From Chthoniobacter flavus (lineage in GTDB: Bacteria > Verrucomicrobiota > Verrucomicrobiia > Chthoniobacterales > Terrimicrobiaceae): a DNA stretch of 8,904 nt. Under the pieces are notes generated by a model, which saw only the letters and a program-made list of their open reading frames with translations, searched no databases and was not told the origin of the DNA. The DNA lies in NCBI GenBank assembly GCA_945903555.1, contig CAMDOJ010000072.1:1-8904 (forward strand). The letters run 5' to 3'. Positions 1 through 6,173 of this stretch are shown here, piece after piece (the stretch's first letter is position 1; each line of letters starts with the position of its first letter). A program made the translations under genes and the position numbers.

Positions 1-229
1 CCGCAACAGGAAAAGCCTCCAAACTCAGACGGATTTGCTCAACCACGATCGCAGTTCGAACGGCTTGGATCGCACTAACGCGCCCTGGAACCTCGGCAAC
101 AACGCATGTGATCGCCGTTTGGGCATACCCGCCAAGCGCCGTGATGGTCTTTAAGTCGGCCTGCACCCCAGCCCCGCAGGAATTATCAGATCCAGCAATA
201 GTCAGAACAACTGGTGGTTTTTTTTTCAT
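1..229 (-). CDS. thiD: Hydroxymethylpyrimidine/phosphomethylpyrimidine kinase, N-terminal part
   Basis: I read this partial gene directly from the reverse strand: ATG at 229-227, open for 76 codons to the window edge. The start of the protein reads Val-Val-Leu-Thr-Ile-Ala-Gly-Ser-Asp, then a Gly-Ala-Gly-Val-Gln-Ala-Asp-Leu-Lys-Thr stretch, the ribokinase-fold N-terminus typical of ThiD. ThiD phosphorylates HMP and HMP-P in cytoplasmic thiamine synthesis. E. coli ThiD is about 266 residues, so roughly 70% lies outside. The usual Ser-Gly-Gly-Ala-Gly substrate loop is here Ser-Cys-Gly-Ala-Gly. A run of nine A follows the ATG (three Lys codons). It begins 12 bases after the stop of the AsmA-like gene with no clear Shine-Dalgarno, so it is probably the last or a late gene of the exb operon. 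A PdxK-type pyridoxal kinase is a less likely alternative. Confidence 0.88.
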   Translation of the reverse strand, partial: MKKKPPVVLTIAGSDNSCGAGVQADLKTITALGGYAQTAITCVVAEVPGRVSAIQAVRTAIVVEQIRLSLEAFPVA

Positions 230-241
230 TCTTGGAACAGG

Positions 242-1585
242 TCAACGAGTCAGAAACAAGTCCAGCACACCTTTCACAGCATCCACGGGTGCAGCAGGGA
301 GCTTTTCAATGACATCGTTTCCGGTTTTCAAGATCATGGCCCCCAGTACAAAAGGAGCCAACTGCTGAGAGAGGCTTTCGGTAGGATTGGCCAGCGTGCC
401 GCCAACTTGCAAGGGCGCCCAGCACCATCCATCCCGAACCTTTGAAAAAAGGGCCTCCCGGACGCCAGGGGCATACTGCAACAGGAGCGGTCTCACCCCA
501 ATTTCAAAATCACCCACAAGTTTGCCAGCTCCGTCCACGGCAAGCCGGCCCTCCAAGCGCAGGGTGTCATGGGATTCCAAAATCACGTTGGAAAGCTGAA
601 GCGATTCTCCACGATAATCAAAGTCCGCCGAGACTACTTGAAGAGGCAGTTTTTGAAGTGTCGGATTTTTTGCAAATTTCGCTAATTCGCTCAGAAGCGG
701 CACATTTGTGAGGCTGGCCCCAGAGAGCTGAATCGCCCCCTGCGCCCGACCATCCCTATCGAATTGGCTCGTCCCTGACAAAGTTCCATCAATGTAATTC
801 TCCAAACCATTCGAAAAAAATGACCGCACCGGCATCTCTGTCCAATGGATTTTCCAATGCGCATCCTTGCCGGTCTGCCCCTCCGCTGAAACCTTTCCCG
901 AAGGGGGCAGTTCGAATGTGGCCTCATCGAGAGTGAAAACACCTTCCCGTTCGCGACAATGAAATGATCTCACCTGACATACCGGAAGCTTGGGAATAGA
1001 GAGGGTTCCACCCCTACCATCGATCCTCCACCCGCTCGCCATCGGGACCCATTTCAGCCCCACATCCCGCGCAATCATGTTTTTGTATGTGAGATCCGCT
1101 TTTTTGACTGCGACACCATCAAGCTGAAATCGTGTGGGAAGCAATCCCCCTACCGTGGAACTCGATGGTTCACGAGGCAGCGGAGGGAATGCAGATGCCC
1201 TGAACTCCGCCTTGAGATGCTCAATGTCAATCTCTTCGACTAGCCAAAGTCCCGATAAAAGCGCGCGCCAGTCAAGCCTGGCGGTCAACTCCATGACCTC
1301 GGCACTGGAAACAAGAGAGGACGAATCGCCCTTCAACATAAGCGAATCGCTGGAAACAACGACTGGACTCCACCGCAAAGGCTTCAATATCGCTTCGGCG
1401 TTCAGCGCTCGTCCGGTGGATCGAGCAAGCTTGCCAGCAAACTCTTGGCTATGCAAATAACTGAAAACCCAAAATCCTCCAATGAGCCCCCCTCCAACTA
1501 AAAACGCAACGGCTAATAAATAGGGATTGAGCCACGGATAGCGATCCCTTGGCTTAATTCGCCTAGCCACCGAGGTCTTCCTCAA
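242..1585 (-). CDS. AsmA-like inner-membrane-anchored periplasmic protein
   Basis: A 447-residue protein with a short basic cytoplasmic start, one membrane helix at about residues 20-44, and a long periplasmic part. Residues 45-130 follow the AsmA N-terminal pattern: a small residue-rich helix after the membrane, a strand pair ending in Leu-Arg-Trp-Ser-Pro, then Ala-Arg-Leu-Asp-Trp-Arg-Ala-Leu-Leu-Ser-Gly (about 102-112). The remainder is beta-rich with AsmA-like closing strands. AsmA/TamB/YhdP relatives bridge the periplasm and are implicated in phospholipid transport to the outer membrane; this one is short for the group, so the exact role is inferred. The longest frame starts at TTG (1585), which overlaps the upstream exbD stop by four bases (TTGA). 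A GTG at 1570 is an attractive alternative because AGGAAG lies six bases upstream of it; that would give 442 residues. Confidence in the gene is high, in the family moderate to good. Confidence 0.8.
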   Translation of the reverse strand: MRKTSVARRIKPRDRYPWLNPYLLAVAFLVGGGLIGGFWVFSYLHSQEFAGKLARSTGRALNAEAILKPLRWSPVVVSSDSLMLKGDSSSLVSSAEVMELTARLDWRALLSGLWLVEEIDIEHLKAEFRASAFPPLPREPSSSTVGGLLPTRFQLDGVAVKKADLTYKNMIARDVGLKWVPMASGWRIDGRGGTLSIPKLPVCQVRSFHCREREGVFTLDEATFELPPSGKVSAEGQTGKDAHWKIHWTEMPVRSFFSNGLENYIDGTLSGTSQFDRDGRAQGAIQLSGASLTNVPLLSELAKFAKNPTLQKLPLQVVSADFDYRGESLQLSNVILESHDTLRLEGRLAVDGAGKLVGDFEIGVRPLLLQYAPGVREALFSKVRDGWCWAPLQVGGTLANPTESLSQQLAPFVLGAMILKTGNDVIEKLPAAPVDAVKGVLDLFLTR

Positions 1586-2004
1586 CTAAACGAAAGTTTG
1601 GTCACCCCACAAGCGGAGGCGGCATTGAGGACATCCATCACCCTCTCGTGCTTCGTTTGTGAGTTTGGACGTAAAATTACCGGGTCTTTGTCCCCAAATT
1701 TCGCGATTGTTTCCTTCAGCCAAGCTCGAAGTTCCGGAAGATCTTTACTCTCCGCAGTATCATAGACCTTGTTGTTCATCTGGATTTTCCCATCCGGCAA
1801 AATATCGATAATGATCGGTGTCGATGGCACGGCTCCTGCCGACGATGCGGAACGACCGCTAGGAAGACTGATATTTAACTCTTTCTCAATGACTTGAGAT
1901 CCCGCTGAAGCCATAAAAAACAACAGCAACACGAAGACCACGTCCACCATGGGCGCGATCTGAAACCCTGGGTCGCCATCCTCTGATACACCACCGCCTC
2001 CCAT
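1582..2004 (-). CDS. exbD: ExbD/TolR family proton-channel subunit (second paralogue)
   Basis: A 140-residue protein with a short cytoplasmic tail, a single membrane helix at about 17-36 and a periplasmic domain, the standard ExbD/TolR layout. The membrane helix begins Phe-Gln-Ile-Ala-Pro-Met-Val-Asp; Asp21 is the expected protonatable residue matching Asp25 of E. coli ExbD. The periplasmic part ends in a strand-rich domain (Val-Thr-Lys-Leu-Ser-Phe-Ser at the C-terminus). With the ExbB product it should form an inner-membrane motor that couples proton flow to work in the periplasm. ATG at 2004 is preceded by AGGAGG (2016-2021), the best ribosome site in the left operon, although spaced 11 bases. 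It differs clearly from its neighbour at 2076-2561, so the pair is diverged and not a recent copy. The stop overlaps the following AsmA-like gene. Confidence 0.93.
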   Translation of the reverse strand: MGGGGVSEDGDPGFQIAPMVDVVFVLLLFFMASAGSQVIEKELNISLPSGRSASSAGAVPSTPIIIDILPDGKIQMNNKVYDTAESKDLPELRAWLKETIAKFGDKDPVILRPNSQTKHERVMDVLNAASACGVTKLSFS

Positions 2005-2021
2005 GGCTTAAAAAGCCTCCT
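2005..2021 (-). promoter_or_regulatory. Shine-Dalgarno and small hairpin before the second exbD
   Basis: On the transcript, AGGAGG (2016-2021) is followed by 11 bases and then ATG at 2004. The spacer holds a five-base-pair inverted repeat, GGCTT/AAGCC with a three-base loop (2005-2017), whose left arm uses the last two G of the AGGAGG. If it forms it either shortens the effective spacing or partly masks the site. The stem is weak (three G-C pairs). Confidence 0.45.
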
Positions 2022-2030
2022 GGTTTGTAC

Positions 2031-2053
2031 CCCTATTCGCGAGCGAAATAGGG
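2031..2053 (-). other. Stem-loop between the two exbD genes
   Basis: In the 71-base gap between the two exbD genes, CCCTATTCGC (2031-2040) faces GCGAAATAGGG (2043-2053). The arms are complementary over ten pairs with one bulged base; the innermost pairs would open because only two bases lie between the arms. No run of U follows on the transcript, so it does not look like an intrinsic terminator. It is better read as an intercistronic processing or stabilising hairpin that could set different levels of the two ExbD proteins. The structure is seen; the role is inferred. Confidence 0.5.
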
Positions 2054-2075
2054 CCTGAGTGAGTTTGCATATTCA

Positions 2076-2561
2076 TTAAGATGGAGTAGGTGAAGCCTCT
2101 TTATCGACCACAGAGAAAGTGACATTGCCAATGCCGGATTGTCCTACGGCTTGCAAAACTTGGCGAACGAAGTCGTATTTGACCTCACGATCGGCACGAA
2201 TCAAAACACGAACCAACGGATTCGCTGCTACTTTATTTTGTAATAAGGGAACCAAATCCGAAGGCGCAGAATAGTCTTTTTGATCTAACTCGACTCCAGT
2301 CATGTCGTTCATCAATGTGTAAGTAAGGTTAATGATGACTTGACCGGGGTTGTCTTTAGCCTCTTTGGCCTCCTTCGCGATGGGAAGATTGATTTCTTTG
2401 TTCGACTGCAGAACTTCTGTCGAACTGATCGACATGAAAAACACCAGCAGAACAAGAAGAATATCAATCATCGGCGCAATTTGAAACTCCGGATCTGGCT
2501 CGTGATCCGGCTTGCGGACTTTCTTCTTGGACTTACCGTGGGAGTGACCTGCGTCAGACAT
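2076..2561 (-). CDS. exbD: ExbD/TolR family proton-channel subunit (first paralogue)
   Basis: A 161-residue ExbD-type protein. The N-terminus is unusually long and charged, with His and Lys clusters (residues 6-17), then a membrane helix starting Phe-Gln-Ile-Ala-Pro-Met-Ile-Asp. Asp33 is the expected proton-carrying residue. The periplasmic domain follows from about residue 52, with Val-Arg-Val-Leu-Ile-Arg-Ala-Asp-Arg, the conserved ExbD strand before the helix that contains Val-Arg-Gln-Val-Leu. It should pair with the ExbB product encoded just upstream. ATG at 2561 lies six bases after the exbB stop with no visible Shine-Dalgarno, so translation is probably coupled to exbB. The Lys/His-rich tail sits on the cytoplasmic side, the same side as the zinc ribbon of ExbB, which might matter for their contact (inference). 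Confidence 0.94.
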   Translation of the reverse strand: MSDAGHSHGKSKKKVRKPDHEPDPEFQIAPMIDILLVLLVFFMSISSTEVLQSNKEINLPIAKEAKEAKDNPGQVIINLTYTLMNDMTGVELDQKDYSAPSDLVPLLQNKVAANPLVRVLIRADREVKYDFVRQVLQAVGQSGIGNVTFSVVDKEASPTPS

Positions 2562-2567
2562 GCGAGA

Positions 2568-3470
2568 TTAAGACCAATCGATGAGGGTGCCGCAATGAGG
2601 ACAAGGGGTTTGACCAGAGGAGATTTCGCCGCTGCAAACGGGGCAGGCGACCGCATCGGCAGTAACCTTCTGTGAGAGACCAGATAGCGGGGATGGTGCG
2701 TGGTACGCCACCGAACCATCACAACCCTCGCCAATATGGATTCCTTGAATTTCATCGTAAGGAACATCTTCCATGAGACGACGTAATTTATCATCGGCAG
2801 CCACAAGAACAATCGTGGCGAGATTTCGGAAGTAGTAGTAGAAAATAAATGCTGGGATAGCGATGAAGAGACCGCTCGCCGTCGCCATGAGCACCTCACC
2901 GATTCGCAGAGCCAGACCACGAGGGTCGGCCACACCCGACGAACCCAGAACGGCGAACGCTCCCATCATACCAATAACCGTTCCAAGCAACCCGATCATA
3001 GGAGCAATAACACCGATAACCGAGATGTAGCTGATTTTTGTTTTGATGATCTGACCCTCACGCATGGATAGCTCGACGAGGGCGTTTTCAAGAGCATCTT
3101 TGCCCCGACCAAGTCGCTCGAGACTTCCGCGCAAAACTAACGCTATATAAACCTTGTTGGCATTGCAGATTTCCCAAGCTTCTTGAAAATTTCCAGATTG
3201 AACGCTGGATTTGAGTGAATCAAGGAGCGCTTTCGGAGCCAGAGCTTCTGCGCGAAGCGACATGAATAGCTGGATGATGTAAGTGATCATCACGACGGAT
3301 GTGCCCAAAATACAAATCCAGATCATCACGATCAGCGGTCCGCCATGGAGAATTGTTTCGATGATGCTCATCTCGTCTGGCGGCTTGTCGGAAGCCATAG
3401 CAAGGGGGCTTGCCAAGAGGAAAAACAAGATCGGAAGCAGACGTTTGATGGTGGTTTGGAGTTTAAGCAT
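2568..3470 (-). CDS. exbB: ExbB/TolQ/MotA-type proton-channel protein with C-terminal zinc ribbon
   Basis: A 300-residue protein. Residues 1-27 look like a cleavable signal peptide (hydrophobic 11-22, Ala-Met-Ala end), which some ExbB proteins carry. Membrane helices lie at about 44-69, 148-175 and 191-214. Helix 2 has Gly-Leu-Leu-Gly-Thr-Val and helix 3 has Glu-Val-Leu-Met-Ala-Thr-Ala. Thr164, Glu192 and Thr197 match Thr148, Glu176 and Thr181 of E. coli ExbB with identical spacing (28 and 5 residues), so the channel lining appears intact. The tail (about 240-300) ends in Cys-Pro-Val-Cys (276-279) and Cys-Pro-His-Cys (290-293), a zinc-ribbon signature that ordinary ExbB proteins lack; by ExbB topology it would be cytoplasmic. 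Two exbD genes follow directly. ATG at 3470 has no clear Shine-Dalgarno. TolQ is an alternative name, but no tolA, tolB or pal is in view. Confidence 0.93.
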   Translation of the reverse strand: MLKLQTTIKRLLPILFFLLASPLAMASDKPPDEMSIIETILHGGPLIVMIWICILGTSVVMITYIIQLFMSLRAEALAPKALLDSLKSSVQSGNFQEAWEICNANKVYIALVLRGSLERLGRGKDALENALVELSMREGQIIKTKISYISVIGVIAPMIGLLGTVIGMMGAFAVLGSSGVADPRGLALRIGEVLMATASGLFIAIPAFIFYYYFRNLATIVLVAADDKLRRLMEDVPYDEIQGIHIGEGCDGSVAYHAPSPLSGLSQKVTADAVACPVCSGEISSGQTPCPHCGTLIDWS

Positions 3471-3495
3471 AGAGTTTTTCTACGGGATTAGATTT

Positions 3496-4236
3496 TCAGG
3501 GAACGATGACTTTTTCTTCGGCGAGGGCCTTGGCACGCTCTTCGGCTTGGGCTAAAGATGCCTTATCTTTGTTAAAAATTGTTGTGACGAGAAGATAATT
3601 CTCAAGCGCCTCAGGTTTTTGATCGGCCTGCTCCAAAACACGCCCCATGAGGAGGAGTGCTTGACTGTAGGTGACAGCCTCGGAACCTTTGGGCACCTTG
3701 GACGCCTTTGCCTCTTTCACCAGTGGTTCCAAGCGGGCCTTGGCGCCGATGGAATCCTTCTTAGAAAGTGAAAGTCGGGCGAGGAGGAGCTGCGAAGAGG
3801 AACCGGAATTGGGGTAGAGTTTTTGAAATTCGGCCAGCGTGGCCTCTGCTTCAGTGAGTTTATTAATGGCAAGATAAACTTCGGGAAGTATTGAGCACGC
3901 TCGCTCTGCCCACGGAGTGGGAAGGCCTTTGAATTTTTCCACCAGCGGAATGAGCTTCGCGATGGTGGCAGCAGGGTCCCCTTTGCTCCAAGCGGCTACG
4001 ATGACGGCATAATCGGCAGGCGGCGCCATGGTCACCGATTTCACATTCGCGAGAGGAACAGCCGTTTCCACGGGACCGATCTTGATACGTATCGCGTTGG
4101 CTTTAACTCCGGTGATGATACCGATGGATGTCTTCCCGTCGTTCTGAACTACGGCATCTTGAGCTTGCGATGTTGCAAAAGAAAAAGCGACCATCGACAC
4201 TACAAAGGCGAATAAACGTGGGGGACTTGCTTTCAT
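3496..4236 (-). CDS. Secreted TPR-repeat protein of the exb operon
   Basis: A 246-residue protein with a signal peptide (hydrophobic core about 8-22, likely cleavage after Ser-Gln-Ala at 25). Residues 30-70 form a small beta-rich segment (Gly-Ile-Ile-Thr-Gly-Val-Lys, then Ala-Val-Pro-Leu-Ala-Asn-Val-Lys-Ser-Val). From about 75 to 235 the protein is helical with TPR-like pairs, for example Ala-Glu-Ala-Thr-Leu-Ala-Glu-Phe-Gln-Lys-Leu-Tyr-Pro-Asn and a later Ala-Leu-Leu-Leu-Met-Gly-Arg-Val-Leu-Glu-Gln. TPR proteins are scaffolds for protein contacts; the product is expected in the periplasm. It is the first gene of the run, 25 bases ahead of exbB, so it may couple the ExbBD motor to its partner. 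No specific function can be given. ATG at 4236 has no recognisable Shine-Dalgarno. Confidence 0.82.
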   Translation of the reverse strand: MKASPPRLFAFVVSMVAFSFATSQAQDAVVQNDGKTSIGIITGVKANAIRIKIGPVETAVPLANVKSVTMAPPADYAVIVAAWSKGDPAATIAKLIPLVEKFKGLPTPWAERACSILPEVYLAINKLTEAEATLAEFQKLYPNSGSSSQLLLARLSLSKKDSIGAKARLEPLVKEAKASKVPKGSEAVTYSQALLLMGRVLEQADQKPEALENYLLVTTIFNKDKASLAQAEERAKALAEEKVIVP

Positions 4237-4293
4237 TGAAGAAAGTCATTAAAACTTTTCCCCCAGTTAATCAATAATTTTGTCACTTTTTAT
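4237..4293. promoter_or_regulatory. Divergent intergenic region between the exb operon and the ppiD-like gene
   Basis: These 57 A/T-rich bases separate two divergent gene runs and should contain or border both promoters. For the minus strand, a TTGATT-like box (4274-4269) and TTTAAT (4253-4248) are only 15 bases apart, short for a sigma-70 promoter. For the plus strand, AATAAT (4273-4278) is one base off the -10 consensus, without a matching -35. Both would leave very short leaders. The box assignments are weak; the promoter location itself is an inference from gene orientation. Confidence 0.4.
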
Positions 4294-5805
4294 ATGATCC
4301 ACATCTTTCGAAAAAACCAACGCGTCCTCATGCTGTTCATCGCGACGCTCACTATCGTCGCGTTTGTATTTTTGTATAATACTGAACAACTCGACGATCT
4401 CACGAATGTCCAGAACCCAGTCATCTACGGCAAGGCCCTCACTCAACTCGCCATTGACCGTCATGTAAAAAATTACCAACTCACGATGTCGCTAGGCCAA
4501 TATGATCTTCTTCGGAAGCTAGGCGGAATGGCCCAAGAGCGCGAAGCGGCCCTCTCGGAATTCGTCTGGAATCTCATTGTCCTCCAGCACCAGTCACGCG
4601 AACTCGGCGTCGAACCGACGGACGACCAAGTCGCTGACCGCATCAAAAAACTCCCGCTATTCAAATCCGGCGACCAATTTGACCCACGCAAATACTCGAC
4701 CTTTGTCAGCGAGCAATTGACTCCCCGCGGCTTCACGGAGCGTCAACTCGAGGAAGTGATGCGCGATACAATTCGCCTCGAAAGTTTGAGCGCGATCGTC
4801 GAAGCGCCTGCGTCGATTTCCAAGGAGGAACTCCAGTCCACATCCAAGATTTTCCAACCCGTTACAGCTGAGGTGCTGAAATTCAATAAAGACGCTAAAG
4901 CCGCGGACGCGCCGGTCGCCCCAGAGGAAATTGCTGCCATCTTTGAGAATAACAAAGCTGCCTTCAATACAACAGAAACGCGCGCCATTAACTACGTCGC
5001 CTTTGAGTTGCCCGAAGGTTCGAAGCTAGAGGGCAAGGATAAAACCGAAGCACTTCAAAAACTCGCCAACGCGGCCAGTGGAATCACGGACTCCATCGCC
5101 CAAGGATCAGTCTCCCTCGAGACTGCAGTCAAAAACGCCGGACTGAAAATCGAGAAACTCACTGCTTTCGATCGAACCGGCTCACAGGAAAAAATCAGCG
5201 ACAAAAAATCCACCTTGGTCGCCCAGTCGCTCGCTCCCGCCGCTTTCCTTCTTGCCGGACAAGGCAAGTCGAGCGATGTCGTTCAATCGGACGATGCGTT
5301 TTATGTTTTTGAGATCACAGAAGTGAATCCGGCGCGCCCCTTCACCTTGGATGAGGCCCGTCCTCAAATCGAAGCCCGTCTTCGTTCCCAAAAATCCGAT
5401 CAGCTTTTCATGCAGTCCTCGACCGCGGCACTGAACTCGATCCGTAACGCTCTTCAATCTGGCAAGCCGCTCAAGGAAGCCGCCACATCGCCAGGCGTGA
5501 CGATTGAAAATCTCACCAACATCATCCCCGCAGCCGAAAACGCCACCCCCGAGCAGCAACTCATCACCGCAAGCACCCTATTGCTGAAAGAAGGCGAAAT
5601 ATCCAATCTCGCACAGGCTCCCTGGGGCGCCTTTGCCGTACGCCTCACCACCCGCGGTCCAGCTGACCCAAAGACATTTGGGGACCGTGAAACCGAAATC
5701 CGAACCGCCATGATCCGCAACAAGCAGGACCTCCTCTTCGCAGAATGGCTGCGCACAAGCCGCGAAGCCGCCAAAATCACCATGCCGGGGAACACCCGAG
5801 GCTGA
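4294..5805 (+). CDS. PpiD/SurA-like membrane-anchored periplasmic foldase or chaperone
   Basis: A 503-residue protein with a basic N-terminus, one membrane helix at about 11-29 and a long periplasmic part, the layout of PpiD. Residues 42-190 resemble the SurA_N/PpiD chaperone domain: a helix-rich segment with Val-Leu-Gln-His-Gln-Ser-Arg-Glu-Leu-Gly-Val, then a Leu-Phe-Lys-Ser-Gly-Asp-Gln-Phe-Asp-Pro-Arg-Lys-Tyr stretch that aligns with the same part of E. coli PpiD. About 228-345 is a parvulin-like unit that lacks the Gly-Gly-Asp-Leu-Gly motif, and about 380-488 looks like a second, also degenerate unit. It therefore probably acts as a chaperone more than an isomerase. E. coli PpiD has 623 residues. 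ATG at 4294 is chosen because the positively charged residues just before the helix are needed for insertion; no Shine-Dalgarno is visible. The stop overlaps the next gene by one base. Confidence 0.82.
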   Translation: MIHIFRKNQRVLMLFIATLTIVAFVFLYNTEQLDDLTNVQNPVIYGKALTQLAIDRHVKNYQLTMSLGQYDLLRKLGGMAQEREAALSEFVWNLIVLQHQSRELGVEPTDDQVADRIKKLPLFKSGDQFDPRKYSTFVSEQLTPRGFTERQLEEVMRDTIRLESLSAIVEAPASISKEELQSTSKIFQPVTAEVLKFNKDAKAADAPVAPEEIAAIFENNKAAFNTTETRAINYVAFELPEGSKLEGKDKTEALQKLANAASGITDSIAQGSVSLETAVKNAGLKIEKLTAFDRTGSQEKISDKKSTLVAQSLAPAAFLLAGQGKSSDVVQSDDAFYVFEITEVNPARPFTLDEARPQIEARLRSQKSDQLFMQSSTAALNSIRNALQSGKPLKEAATSPGVTIENLTNIIPAAENATPEQQLITASTLLLKEGEISNLAQAPWGAFAVRLTTRGPADPKTFGDRETEIRTAMIRNKQDLLFAEWLRTSREAAKITMPGNTRG

Positions 5806-6143
5806 TGGATGCCAGCGTTGCTGATATTTTTGATGACGCAACCGGCGACATAGCCATCGGCGACCTCGATGCCGCGATCGAGAAATACCGCCGCTGTGTT
5901 GAGATCGAACCAGATTTTTTTGATGGCTGGCACGCTCTCGGAATGGCTTTAATGAAGGGTGGGCATCCGACTGAAGCGATCCAAGCCGGGCTCCGCGCGG
6001 TAGAACTTCGCCCGAATGACCAACTCGCTTGGTCTAGTCTCTCCCTCTTTTATGTTCGGAATCACCAGATCGCCGAGGCCGAGGCAGCGGGAGTGAAGGC
6101 TCGCATCATTTCCTGGGGCGGAAAAGTGAAGCTCGAAACCTAA
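5805..6143 (+). CDS. Small TPR-repeat protein
   Basis: A 112-residue acidic protein made almost entirely of TPR-like helix pairs: about 11-37 (ending Val-Glu-Ile-Glu-Pro-Asp), 41-74 (Gly-Trp-His-Ala-Leu-Gly-Met-Ala-Leu-Met, ending Glu-Leu-Arg-Pro-Asn-Asp), and a third partial one to about 102. There is no signal peptide, so it should be cytoplasmic. The frame is open 20 codons further upstream, but that part lies within the ppiD-like gene; the ATG at 5805, sharing its A with the TGA of that gene, gives a clean TGATG coupled start and begins just before the TPR pattern. A function cannot be stated; TPR proteins usually mediate protein contacts. It sits between the foldase gene and metG, 30 bases ahead of the latter. 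Confidence 0.83.
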   Translation: MDASVADIFDDATGDIAIGDLDAAIEKYRRCVEIEPDFFDGWHALGMALMKGGHPTEAIQAGLRAVELRPNDQLAWSSLSLFYVRNHQIAEAEAAGVKARIISWGGKVKLET

Positions 6144-6173
6144 TCTGCCGCCGCAAATCCCAATATCAAAACC

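Noticed and set aside
2468..2935. A 155-codon minus-strand frame overlapping exbB and the first exbD.
   Set aside because: It is an out-of-frame reading of two clear genes, rich in Arg, Ser and Trp, with no domain.
5745..5804. A 20-codon upstream extension of the small TPR gene.
   Set aside because: It lies inside the ppiD-like gene, reads as low-complexity basic sequence, and the TGATG junction at 5803-5807 gives a natural coupled start.
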